From Burkholderiaceae bacterium (GTDB lineage Bacteria > Pseudomonadota > Gammaproteobacteria > Burkholderiales > Burkholderiaceae_E), in contig JAGXFG010000056.1 in assembly GCA_024637395.1 (NCBI GenBank), positions 1 to 35,546 on the forward strand: a stretch of 35,546 nucleotides of DNA, in the 5' to 3' direction. Every line of letters starts with the position of its first letter. Position 1 is the first letter of the stretch. Both the position numbers and the translations under genes were made by a program. Positions 15,684 through 24,245 of the stretch are shown piece by piece. Under the pieces are notes generated by a model. It saw only the letters and a program-made list of their open reading frames with translations, ran no database searches and was not told the origin of the DNA.

Positions 15684-16634
15684 ATGCAGGAAATTGACGT
15701 TCTAGTGAGCGAGGTCGGCCCGCGCGACGGCCTTCAAAGCATAAGCCGCATCATGCGGACCGCTGACAAGTTGCGCTGGATCTCGGCGCTCGCCGCAGCT
15801 GGTGTACGTGAAATCGAGGTTTGCTCGTTCGTTCCGGCAAGTTTACTGCCGCAGATGGCAGATGCGGCTGAAGTGGTTCGAGGTGCGGCGGAAATTGCCT
15901 CTCTAAGAGTACTCGCGCTAGCACCTAATCTCAAAGGAGTGCAGGCGGCGATTGCTGCGGGCGCGAACGCGGTAACGCTGCCCGTTTCCGCCTCACGCTC
16001 ACATAGCCAGTCCAATCTTCGCAAGTCTCCAGAGGAAGCGATGGATGAAGTCGGGCGCATCTGCGCTTGGCGCGGAAGTCTTGCCGGCGGGCAGCGTTTC
16101 GTTGTGGAAGCGAATGTGGCCACAGCGTTTGGTTGCACTATGGAAGGACCGGTATCGGAAGACTTGGTGATCCGCATGGCGCTTCGACTGGCTCGCTTGG
16201 GAGCTGACGCGGTAGGGCTTTCAGACACCACGGGTTACGCAAATCCGGCGCAAGTTAGAAGGTTGTTTTCCCGACTGCGGCAGGAGCTTGGAAACAAGGT
16301 CGGCGGGGCACACCTGCACAACACGCGAGGGCTGGGAATTGCGAACGCCCTTGCCGCTCTAGAAGCCGGGGTGACTACTCTTGATGCCTCGCAAGGTGGA
16401 ATTGGCGGCTGCCCGCACGCCCCGGGCGCTACCGGCAACATCGTCACGGAGGACCTAGTGTTTATGCTCGAAGCTATGGGGCTGCGCACCGGAATCAATA
16501 TCAAGAAATTGATCGATGCGCGGCAAATCATTCTCGAGGCGCTTCCGGGCGAGCCGCTCTACGGACACTTGCCCGATGCCGGTCTCACTAAAGGATTCAG
16601 GCCAGCATCCGACTGGGGGGAAACGCATGAATAG
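15684..16634 (+). CDS. HMG-CoA lyase family enzyme
   Basis: The 316-residue TIM-barrel product belongs to the DRE-TIM HMG-CoA lyase group. It has VSEVGPRDGLQS at the N-terminus (metal and catalytic Arg/Asp), VEVCSFV-like 'IEVCSFVPAS', the metal-binding HLHNTRGLG, and the signature loop GGIGGCPHAPGATGN with Cys243. The family cleaves 3-hydroxy-3-methylglutaryl-CoA to acetyl-CoA and acetoacetate; relatives cleave other 3-hydroxyacyl-CoAs. AGGAG at 15674-15678 supports the ATG. The stop overlaps the start of the CoA-transferase gene by 8 bases, so the two are translationally coupled. The likely sequence is CoA activation of a hydroxy-dicarboxylate by the transferase and then cleavage here (inference). 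The synonymous codon use looks less GC-biased than in the hydratase genes upstream. Confidence 0.88.
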   Translation: MQEIDVLVSEVGPRDGLQSISRIMRTADKLRWISALAAAGVREIEVCSFVPASLLPQMADAAEVVRGAAEIASLRVLALAPNLKGVQAAIAAGANAVTLPVSASRSHSQSNLRKSPEEAMDEVGRICAWRGSLAGGQRFVVEANVATAFGCTMEGPVSEDLVIRMALRLARLGADAVGLSDTTGYANPAQVRRLFSRLRQELGNKVGGAHLHNTRGLGIANALAALEAGVTTLDASQGGIGGCPHAPGATGNIVTEDLVFMLEAMGLRTGINIKKLIDARQIILEALPGEPLYGHLPDAGLTKGFRPASDWGETHE

Positions 16635-17832
16635 AGGTCTACCACTTGCTGGCTTGCGCGTAATCGAGTTCGTGCACATGATTATGGGGCCGACTTGCGG
16701 CCTTGTACTCGCCGATCTTGGTGCAGAAGTGATCAAGATTGAACCCCTCGAAGGAGACAATACGCGCCGCTTGATCGGGACCGGTGCCGGCTTCTGGGCG
16801 ACATACAACCGCAACAAGAAAAGCATGGCGCTAGACCTCAAGTCTCCCGCCGGCGTGCAGATCGCTAGTGAATTGATTGCAACCGCGGATGTCGTCATCG
16901 AGAACTTTCGCCCAGGTGCGATGGACAAGCTCCGCCTTGGCTACGAGGAAACAAAGAAGGTACGACCAGATATCATCTACTGTTCACTCAAAGGTTTCCT
17001 GCCAGGTCCGTACGAGCAGCGTACGGCGCTGGACGAAGTGGTGCAAATGATGGGGGGCCTCGCCTACATGACAGGCCCAGAAGGACGTCCTTTGCGCGCT
17101 GGCGCCTCGGTGAACGACATTATGGGCGGTATGTTCGGTGCTATCGCCATCCTCGCGGCGGTACATGAAAGAAAGACTAGCGGCCGAGGCCAGTTGGTGC
17201 AAAGCGCTCTCTTCGAGAACAACGTGTTCTTGGTGGCGCAACACATGATGCAATATACCGTCACCGGCAAGTCAGCTGCGCCAATGCCGGATCGCTTGTC
17301 CGCCTGGGCAGTCTATGACGTGTTCGATACCGCCGACGGTGAGCAACTGTTTGTCGGTGTTGTTAGTGACACCCAATGGAAAGTCTTTTGCGAGAGTTTT
17401 GCTGTGAGCGAATTTGTGGGCGATGCGTCGCTTGCCACCAACAATCAGCGCGTCGAAGCGCGCGAGCGCATCTTGCCACTGCTGCGCAGACGCTTTGCAC
17501 GGATGAGCAAGGCGGAACTGATGGAAGCCTGCGAGCGGGCCGGTCTGCCCTACGCTCCCATAGTCAAGCCAAACGAGTTGTTCGAGGATCCGCATCTGAA
17601 CGCCTCGGACGGTTTCGCGGAGGTCACACTCGCCGACGGTCGCCGGGTGAGAACGCCTAAACTGCCGTTCGAGATGGACGGTCGCCGTTTCGGCACCGAA
17701 CTGGATCTACCTATGCCCGGCAGTCATTCGTACGAGTTGCTGGAGGAACTCGGTTATTCAGAGGCGGAAATAGACTTGTTTGCGGCGACTGGCGTGGTTG
17801 CTTATCAAGACGGGATGGTGGGCAGAGTCTAG
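16627..17832 (+). CDS. Family III (CaiB/BaiF-type) CoA-transferase
   Basis: The 401-residue product starts PLAGLRVIEFVHMIMGPTCG and keeps LADLGAEVIKIEP, 'NRNKKSMALDLKSPAG', 'ENFRPGAMDKLGLGY-like' (ENFRPGAMDKLRLGYEE), and the catalytic-loop Asp136 in TALDEVVQMMGGLAYMTG. That Asp forms the acyl anhydride intermediate in formyl-CoA, carnitine and succinyl-CoA-dependent transferases. The family moves CoA between carboxylic acids without ATP. The ATG at 16627 lies inside the end of the HMG-CoA-lyase-like gene, preceded by a G-rich run, and gives the expected N-terminus. Paired with the lyase it probably activates that enzyme's substrate, using for example succinyl-CoA as donor; the acid is unknown. 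It is the last intact cargo gene of the island. Confidence 0.88.
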   Translation: MNRGLPLAGLRVIEFVHMIMGPTCGLVLADLGAEVIKIEPLEGDNTRRLIGTGAGFWATYNRNKKSMALDLKSPAGVQIASELIATADVVIENFRPGAMDKLRLGYEETKKVRPDIIYCSLKGFLPGPYEQRTALDEVVQMMGGLAYMTGPEGRPLRAGASVNDIMGGMFGAIAILAAVHERKTSGRGQLVQSALFENNVFLVAQHMMQYTVTGKSAAPMPDRLSAWAVYDVFDTADGEQLFVGVVSDTQWKVFCESFAVSEFVGDASLATNNQRVEARERILPLLRRRFARMSKAELMEACERAGLPYAPIVKPNELFEDPHLNASDGFAEVTLADGRRVRTPKLPFEMDGRRFGTELDLPMPGSHSYELLEELGYSEAEIDLFAATGVVAYQDGMVGRV

Positions 17833-18006
17833 TTACCAAGACCAACCTTGTACCGGGAACACATGGAGCATCCATCTTGGGGAGGTGATGCGCGAGTTGG
17901 CGTAGGCCTCGTCATCGCGACGGCGATCTACAGGGAACTTCTTGTCCAGCTTGCGCTGGCCGGAGACGGTGACGCGCAGCGGGCTGCGGTTGATGGGCTT
18001 GCACAT
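17833..18006 (-). pseudogene. Probable integrase N-terminal remnant next to tRNA-Pro
   Basis: On the minus strand, ATG 18006 is preceded by GAGGA at a suitable distance and opens MCKPINRSPLRVTVSGQRKL and then DKKFPVDRRRDDEAYANSRI. This resembles the N-terminal arm-binding region of tRNA-targeting tyrosine recombinases (basic, KLDKxFP, then acidic/AYA). The following residues look unrelated and the frame closes at 17833 after 57 codons, where an intact integrase would be about 350-450 residues with R...HxxR...Y. None of those catalytic residues is present. The position, about 256 bp inside the intact tRNA-Pro, is the usual integrase site. The call is inference from position plus a weak resemblance. 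Confidence 0.4.
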
Positions 18007-18163
18007 TACCCGGTTCCTCGGAAACGTGGGAGCCGCGTGTAGCAAGGGCGTTTAAGGCGGTGCCGCCGGAGGACCATGGCCCCTCGGGAGGAAAAAAAGG
18101 CGCCGCCATACGTCGCCGGTCGCAGCCCAAGGGCACGCTCATTGGGTGGGCGGAATGGCGTAG

Positions 18164-18207
18164 GCACGAAATCGTGCGACAAAAAGTGTCGCACGATGTC
18201 GCACGAA
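18164..18207. repeat. Cluster of GCACGA half-sites and hairpin near the right att site
   Basis: Four copies of GCACGA occur here in mixed orientation: 18164-18169, 18172-18177 (inverted), 18191-18196 and 18201-18206. The middle two form a perfect 11-bp inverted repeat, ATCGTGCGACA (18171-18181) and TGTCGCACGAT (18187-18197), around AAAAG. The full TGTCGCACGAT also occurs near the left att repeat. The arrangement resembles recombinase or excisionase arm-type sites, but it could also be a transcript hairpin. Confidence 0.5.
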
Positions 18208-18262
18208 GCCGCATACCCCCGCAGGGTCGTGCGCCTAAGGCGTTGATTCAGAGAGGGATTTC

Positions 18263-18339
18263 TGGTCGGGGTGAGAGGATTTGAACCTCCGGCCTCTACG
18301 TCCCGAACGTAGCGCTCTACCAGGCTAAGCTACACCCCG
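18263..18339 (-). tRNA. tRNA-Pro(CGG), intact
   Basis: This is a 77-nt cloverleaf on the minus strand. The acceptor CGGGGTG pairs with CACCCCG, followed by discriminator A and encoded CCA. The D arm is GTAGCTTAGCCTGGTAGAGC, the anticodon stem CTACG/CGTAG encloses loop TTCGGGA (anticodon CGG), and the T arm is GGAGG TTCAAAT CCTCT. The tRNA reads CCG proline codons. It lies 55 bases downstream of ispB in the same direction, as in other betaproteobacteria. Its 3' half is duplicated at 1019-1065, making it the island's integration site; the gene stays functional because the island supplies an identical 3' half. Confidence 0.95.
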
Positions 18340-18394
18340 AGGCCGATCTGCAGGGAACCCGCAGATTCGTCAAAACACTGGCGGTTGGCGTTTC

Positions 18395-19378
18395 CTAGCG
18401 GTCACGCTCCGTCGAGTAAGTCGCGAAGTATAGCAAAGCCGCGCGATACTCGGAAACTGCTTCGGTGGGCACCATCACCTCGAGAGCGGCCCGCGCTGCG
18501 GCGGCTTCGCCCCGCGCCCGCTGCCGGGTGTAGTCGAGCGCGCCGGTGCGCCGGATCGCGGCCATGATCTCTTCGAAATTGGTGGCGTGGCCGTTGGCGA
18601 TGGCGTCGCGCACCAGTTCCCGCTCGTGGGCCGTGCCGGTGGCGAGCACGTGGATGAGCGGCAGGGTCGGCTTGCCCTCTCTCAGGTCGTCGCCAACATT
18701 TTTGCCGATGTCGGCGGTGGCGCCGTCGTAGTCGAGCGCATCGTCAATAAGCTGGAACGCGGTACCCAGGCGCCGGCCATATTCGGCGGCGGCTTCCTCG
18801 ACCGCGGCGTCGGAGCCGCAGAGGATGGCGCCAAGTTGCGCGGCGGCCTCGAACAGCTTGGCCGTCTTGTAGCGGATCACCTGCAGGTAGCGCACCTCGT
18901 CGACGTCGGGGTCGTTGCAGTTCATCAGCTGCAGCACCTCGCCCTCGGCGATGGTGTTGGTCGCGTCGGCGAGCACGCGCATCACGCGCATCTCGTCGAC
19001 CTCGACCATCATCTGGAAGGCGCGCGAATAGAGGAAGTCGCCGACCAGCACCGCGGCAGCGTTGCCGAACGAGGAATTGGCGGTCTTGCGGCCGCGCCGC
19101 AGCTCGCTCTCGTCGACGACGTCGTCGTGCAGCAGCGTGGCGGTGTGGATGAACTCGACCACTGCCGCCAGCAGGTGGTGATGGTCGCGCCCCCGGTAGC
19201 CGAGCGCGCGGGCCACCAGCAGCACCAACACCGGACGCATCCGCTTGCCGCCGGCGCCAATTATGTAGTCCGCTACCGAATTGACCAGCGCCACCTCTGA
19301 GACCAGGCGCTCGCGGATTACCCGGTCGACGGCCTTGAGGTCGTCGGCGAGCAGCGGGAAGAGTTCGGCGGGTTTCAT
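18395..19378 (-). CDS. ispB: Octaprenyl diphosphate synthase (long-chain trans-prenyltransferase)
   Basis: The 327-residue polyprenyl synthetase has both Asp-rich motifs, DDVVD at 85-89 and DDALD at 212-216, plus GGKRMRP at 43-49 for substrate binding. It extends farnesyl diphosphate with isopentenyl diphosphate to the ubiquinone side chain. The small residue (Ala80) five positions before the first motif fits a long-chain product. It is divergent from rplU across a 166-bp gap and followed by tRNA-Pro, a common betaproteobacterial arrangement. The exact chain length (C40 or other) is not proven by sequence. Confidence 0.93.
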   Translation of the reverse strand: MKPAELFPLLADDLKAVDRVIRERLVSEVALVNSVADYIIGAGGKRMRPVLVLLVARALGYRGRDHHHLLAAVVEFIHTATLLHDDVVDESELRRGRKTANSSFGNAAAVLVGDFLYSRAFQMMVEVDEMRVMRVLADATNTIAEGEVLQLMNCNDPDVDEVRYLQVIRYKTAKLFEAAAQLGAILCGSDAAVEEAAAEYGRRLGTAFQLIDDALDYDGATADIGKNVGDDLREGKPTLPLIHVLATGTAHERELVRDAIANGHATNFEEIMAAIRRTGALDYTRQRARGEAAAARAALEVMVPTEAVSEYRAALLYFATYSTERDR

Positions 19379-19435
19379 GGAGTGCGTAATTATAGGGTCT
19401 CGGCGGGGTTTTTAAGCGCCCGATCCGCGTCGCAA

Positions 19436-19464
19436 TTGCGAATGGCGGCCCGATCGGTTATGAT
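19436..19464 (+). promoter_or_regulatory. Probable sigma-70 promoter for rplU-rpmA
   Basis: TTGCGA at 19436-19441 and TATGAT at 19459-19464 are separated by 17 bases, a near-consensus pair. They lie about 80 bases before the rplU start in the divergent ispB-rplU gap. The ribosome binding site AAAGAGG (19531-19537) follows before ATG 19545. Confidence 0.6.
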
Positions 19465-19544
19465 TATCGGCTCGGCGTTTATCGTCGGAGTTTCGTTCGT
19501 GCGCCCTTCTGGGCGAGATTGCAACACAGCAAAGAGGTTCCCCC

Positions 19545-19910
19545 ATGTACGCGGTCATAAAAACCGGTGGCAAGCAGTACAAAATTGCCGCTGGTGAAAA
19601 ACTAAAGGTAGAACAGATACCGGCGGACATCGGAGCAGAGATCACGTTTGACCATGTACTGGCCGTCGGTAGCGGCGAGCAGCTCATGGTCGGCACGCCG
19701 CTGGTGACAGGGGCAACGGTTTCCGCGACGGTGCTCTCACACGGGCGCCATGACAAGATCCGCATCTTCAAGATGCGTCGGCGCAAGCACTATCGCAAGC
19801 AACAAGGCCATCGCCAGAACTTCACGGAGATCTTCGTCAGCAAGATCACCTCGGATGCCGGCACGGTCACAGCAGAGCCGCCGGTGGCAGACGCCGCCCC
19901 GGCCGCGTGA
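19545..19910 (+). CDS. rplU: 50S ribosomal protein L21, with C-terminal extension
   Basis: The protein begins [20 protein letters not shown] and contains [20 protein letters not shown] followed by [11 protein letters not shown], all L21 hallmarks for binding 23S rRNA. It is 121 residues against about 103 in E. coli. The extra approximately 18 residues form an Ala/Pro/Val-rich, slightly acidic tail ending VADAAPAA. rpmA follows after 14 bases in the same operon. Confidence 0.97.
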   Translation: MYAVIKTGGKQYKIAAGEKLKVEQIPADIGAEITFDHVLAVGSGEQLMVGTPLVTGATVSATVLSHGRHDKIRIFKMRRRKHYRKQQGHRQNFTEIFVSKITSDAGTVTAEPPVADAAPAA

Positions 19911-19924
19911 AGGAGTAACAAAGC

Positions 19925-20188
19925 ATGGCACACAAGAAAGGCGGCGGCTCTACGCGCAACGGTCGCGACTCGAACCCGAAGATGTTGGGCGTCAAGGCCT
20001 ATGGCGGTGAATCCGTCTCGGCCGGCTCGATCATCGTTCGCCAGCGCGGCACACAGTTCCACCCCGGCGTGAACGTCGGCTTGGGCAAGGATCACACGCT
20101 CTTCGCGTTGACCGATGGCCAGGTGAAGTTCGAGGTGAAGGGCCCGCGCAACCGCCGCACGGTGCGCATCATCGAGACCCAGCAGTAA
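19925..20188 (+). CDS. rpmA: 50S ribosomal protein L27
   Basis: The 87-residue protein starts [20 protein letters not shown] and continues LGVKAYGGE, the flexible N-terminus of L27 that reaches the peptidyl transferase centre. The N-terminal extension removed in some Firmicutes is absent. GGAG at 19911-19914 precedes the start. It is the second gene of the rplU operon and is followed by a double hairpin terminator. Confidence 0.97.
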   Translation: MAHKKGGGSTRNGRDSNPKMLGVKAYGGESVSAGSIIVRQRGTQFHPGVNVGLGKDHTLFALTDGQVKFEVKGPRNRRTVRIIETQQ

Positions 20189-20215
20189 ACCCGGCACGGC
20201 GGCCGGCAATATCAG

Positions 20216-20273
20216 AAGCCCCGTGAACCGGGGCTTTTGGAAAGACAAAAGCCCCGCCACTGCGGGGCTTTTT
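20216..20273 (+). terminator. Tandem rho-independent terminators after rpmA
   Basis: Two GC-rich hairpins share the same core. AAGCCCCG (20216-20223) pairs with CGGGGCTT (20229-20236) and is followed by TT. AAAAGCCCCGC (20247-20257) pairs with GCGGGGCTTTT (20262-20272), followed by a further T. The second is flanked by A and T tracts and could work in both directions. They separate rplU-rpmA from obgE. Confidence 0.85.
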
Positions 20274-20305
20274 ATTCTCCGGACCGGCAAACCGCCCGGT
20301 CCTAA

Positions 20306-21454
<1,149 letters not shown>

Positions 21455-21464
21455 CCCCGGGACC

Positions 21465-22652
21465 ATGACGATGAGCGAGCCAGCCGGTCACGACAGCGCG
21501 TCGCAACTCCCGCCGGGCAGGGAAATAGTCCCGCCACGGCCGCTGCTCGTGCGGGCGCACCGGATCGTGATCAAGGTCGGCTCGACGCTGGTCACCAACA
21601 GCGGCCAGGGACTGGACTCCGCGGCAATCCTGAGCCTCGCCGGGCAGATCGCGACCCTGCGCGGCCAGGGCAAGGAAGTGGTGCTGGTCTCGTCGGGGGC
21701 GGTGGCCGAGGGGATGCTGCGCCTGGGCTGGAACAAGCGCCCGCGCGAGATGAACGAACTGCAGGCGGCCGCCGCGGTCGGCCAGATGGGTCTGGCCAAT
21801 GTCTACGAGGAGTGCTTCCGGCAGCACGGCCTGAAGACCGCGCAGGTGCTGCTGACGCACGACGACCTGGCCAACCGCAAGCGCTACCTCAACGCCCGCG
21901 CAACGCTGCTGACGCTGCTCAAGCTCGGCGTGGTGCCGATCGTTAACGAAAACGACACCGTGGTCACCGACGAGATCAAGTTCGGCGAGAACGACACGCT
22001 CGGCGCGCTGGTGACCAACCTGATCGAGGCCGATGTGCTGGTGATCCTCACCGACCAGGAAGGCCTCTACACCGCGGACCCGCGCAAGGATCCGGCGGCA
22101 GTGATGCTCTCCTCGGTGCAATCGGGCGACCCCGAGCTCGAACGCATGGCGGGCGACGCCGGCTCGATCTTCGGCCGCGGCGGGATGGCGACCAAGGTGC
22201 TCGCCGCCAAGCGCGCGGCCACCAGCGGCGCGCACACCATCGTCGCCTCGGGCCGCCAGGAAGACGCGCTCGTGCGGATGGCGGCCGGCGAGGCGATCGG
22301 CACCCAGTTCATCACCCGCACCGCGCGCCTGACCGCGCGCAAACAGTGGCTCTCTGGCCACCTCCAGGTGCGCGGCTCGGTGAAGCTCGACGCGGGCGCC
22401 GCGCGCGCGCTGGCGCAGGGCGGCAAGAGCCTGCTGGCAATCGGCGTCACCGAGGTGCGCGGCGACTTCGAGCGCGGCGAACTGGTGGCCTGCCTCGACG
22501 CGGACGGCCAGGAAATTGCCCGCGGCCTGGTCAACTACGCCAGCGCCGAGACCCGCCGCATCATGGGCAAGGCTTCCAGCAAGATCGGCGAAATCCTCGG
22601 CTACAGCGAGGAGCCCGAACTGATGCACCGCGACAACCTGGTGCTGCGCTAG
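21465..22652 (+). CDS. proB: Glutamate 5-kinase
   Basis: The product has an amino acid kinase domain with [41 protein letters not shown] and [11 protein letters not shown], then a C-terminal PUA domain (about 300-380). It phosphorylates glutamate in the first step of proline synthesis and is normally inhibited by proline. At 395 residues it is longer than E. coli ProB (367) because of an extra approximately 28-residue N-terminal tail rich in Pro and Ser. ATG 21465 and ATG 21471 are both possible starts. The gene follows obgE closely and is probably co-transcribed with it. Confidence 0.95.
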   Translation: MTMSEPAGHDSASQLPPGREIVPPRPLLVRAHRIVIKVGSTLVTNSGQGLDSAAILSLAGQIATLRGQGKEVVLVSSGAVAEGMLRLGWNKRPREMNELQAAAAVGQMGLANVYEECFRQHGLKTAQVLLTHDDLANRKRYLNARATLLTLLKLGVVPIVNENDTVVTDEIKFGENDTLGALVTNLIEADVLVILTDQEGLYTADPRKDPAAVMLSSVQSGDPELERMAGDAGSIFGRGGMATKVLAAKRAATSGAHTIVASGRQEDALVRMAAGEAIGTQFITRTARLTARKQWLSGHLQVRGSVKLDAGAARALAQGGKSLLAIGVTEVRGDFERGELVACLDADGQEIARGLVNYASAETRRIMGKASSKIGEILGYSEEPELMHRDNLVLR

Positions 22653-22786
22653 CGCGGCGAAAGCCGGCTCGCAGGTGCGGTGGAACAACGCGCCTGCCCC
22701 GCGGCAGTCGTCCAACGGGGGATTTTGCGCTAGGCTAGGGCTTCTGCATCCAACCGTCGGCCCGCAACCCGGGCGGCGCTCGTCGC

Positions 22787-24085
22787 GTGGAATCACTGCC
22801 GTTGTGGGCGCAATTGTCTGCGCTCTTTGTCCTCCTGCTGATGTCGGCATTCTTCTCGATCTCCGAGACCAGCATGATGGCGCTCAATCGCCATCGTCTC
22901 AGTCACCTGGTGAACAAGGGCCGGCGCGGCGCCAAGCTCGCCACTGAGCTACTCGGCCAGACCGAGAAGCTGCTGGGCACCATCCTGCTCGGCAACAACG
23001 TCGCCAACACCGCGCTCACCGCGATCGTCACCTCGCTGGCGATCAGCCATTTCGGCAACAACGACCGGGTGGTGCTGATGGCCTCCACCCTGGTGGCGTT
23101 GCTGATCATCATCTTCTGCGAGATCACCCCCAAGGTCTTTGGCGCGACCTATCCGGAGCGGATCGCGCTGCCCGCCAGCGGCGTGCTCAAGGCGCTGATG
23201 ACGATCGCCGCGCCCTTTGTCTGGGCGGTGAACCTGATCGTGCGCGTCCTGCTGCTGGCAATCGGGGTGCGTGCCGGCGCCGGTCAGGAAACCCGGCTTT
23301 CGACCGAGGAACTGCGCACCATCGTGCTCGACTCGGGGCAATTCATGCCCCACAAGCACCGTTCGATCCTGCTCAACCTGTTCGACCTGGAGCACATCAC
23401 GGTCGACGACGTGATGGCGCCGCGCAGCCGCATCGAGGCACTCAACCTCGCCGCCACCGAGGCCGAATTGCGCGACCAGCTCACCACCTGCTACCACAAC
23501 AAGATGCCGGTCTACGAGGGAGAGATCAATCGCGTGGTCGGGATGCTGCACATTCGCCGGGCGCTCAGCCTGCTGCAGCGCGAGTCGTTTGACTCCGCCG
23601 ACATTCGCGAAGTGCTCAGCGAGCCCTACTTCATTCCCAGCGGCACCCCGGTATTCAAGCAACTGCAGTTCTTCCAGGAAAACCGCCAGCGCCTCGGCAT
23701 GGTCGTCGACGAGTACGGCGAGGTCCTGGGACTGGTGACCCTCGAGGACATCATCGAGGAAATCGTCGGCGAGTTCACCACCACCGGACCCGGTCGCGAC
23801 ACGGGCCTGGAGTGGGACGAGGACGACACGGTGATGCTCGAAGGCACCGCGATCCTGCGCGAGATCAACCGGCGGCTCGGGACCAAGTTCCCGCTCGACG
23901 GACCGCGCACCCTCAACGGGCTGCTGCTCGAGGAGCTGGAAGAATTGCCCGAGGCCGATGTTAGCGTGCGCTTCGGCGACGTGGTGGCGGAGATCACCCA
24001 GATTGAGAACCGGACCATCCGCAGCGTGCGGCTCCACCTCCTCCCCAGCCAGGCCGGCGCGGGGCGCGGCCAGGCCGGTTCGTGA
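22787..24085 (+). CDS. CNNM/CorC-type membrane protein with CBS pair (DUF21-CBS-CBS-CorC_HlyC)
   Basis: The 432-residue product has an N-terminal DUF21 membrane domain (about 5-165) with SAFFSISETSMMALNRHRLS and ITPKVFGATYPE. Two CBS domains follow (about 190-325, VMAPRSRIEAL ... 'VVDEYGEVLGLVTLEDIIEEIVGE'), then a C-terminal transporter-associated domain. The family is linked to Mg/Co efflux and tolerance and includes YfjD/CorB types; the exact substrate is uncertain. The start is GTG at 22787, which begins directly at the membrane domain (ESLPLWAQLSALFVLLLMSA). The gene stands between proB and the pil operon. Confidence 0.88.
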   Translation: MESLPLWAQLSALFVLLLMSAFFSISETSMMALNRHRLSHLVNKGRRGAKLATELLGQTEKLLGTILLGNNVANTALTAIVTSLAISHFGNNDRVVLMASTLVALLIIIFCEITPKVFGATYPERIALPASGVLKALMTIAAPFVWAVNLIVRVLLLAIGVRAGAGQETRLSTEELRTIVLDSGQFMPHKHRSILLNLFDLEHITVDDVMAPRSRIEALNLAATEAELRDQLTTCYHNKMPVYEGEINRVVGMLHIRRALSLLQRESFDSADIREVLSEPYFIPSGTPVFKQLQFFQENRQRLGMVVDEYGEVLGLVTLEDIIEEIVGEFTTTGPGRDTGLEWDEDDTVMLEGTAILREINRRLGTKFPLDGPRTLNGLLLEELEELPEADVSVRFGDVVAEITQIENRTIRSVRLHLLPSQAGAGRGQAGS

Positions 24086-24245
24086 GGGCGTTGTGGCTCC
24101 TGCAGCCAATGCCCGCACCGTTCATCCGACTCGGCGCCACCGCCCGTCACCGCCGTGCATAATCGGGATGCGCAACCCGGCAAGCAGCTGCATTATTCAG
24201 CCTAGGATCAACACGTAGCCGACCGAGGAGCGAGTGGAAATCTCC

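Larger units (their letters stand above)
1019..18308. mobile_element. Genomic island integrated at tRNA-Pro, bounded by a 47-bp direct repeat
   Basis: Bases 1019-1065 and 18262-18308 are identical over 47 bp in the same orientation and 17,243 bp apart. The repeat is the 3' half of tRNA-Pro (anticodon loop, variable loop, T arm, acceptor strand, CCA). The right copy belongs to an intact tRNA and the left copy is an orphan, the standard picture for an element integrated in a tRNA 3' end. Between them lie an AlpA-like HTH protein, a probable integrase N-terminal remnant, two IS5-family remnants and cargo for carboxylate transport and cleavage. To the right of the repeat the gene order is ordinary betaproteobacterial core. 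No intact recombinase gene is present, so the island is probably fixed. Confidence 0.8.

Noticed and set aside
18164-18207. The GCACGA cluster as a CRISPR array
   Set aside because: The repeats are too short, change orientation and have no regular spacers. No cas gene is present anywhere in the window.
22949-24118. Minus-strand open frame of 389 codons opposite the CNNM/CorC-type gene
   Set aside because: The plus-strand product has clear DUF21 and CBS domains; the antisense product has none.
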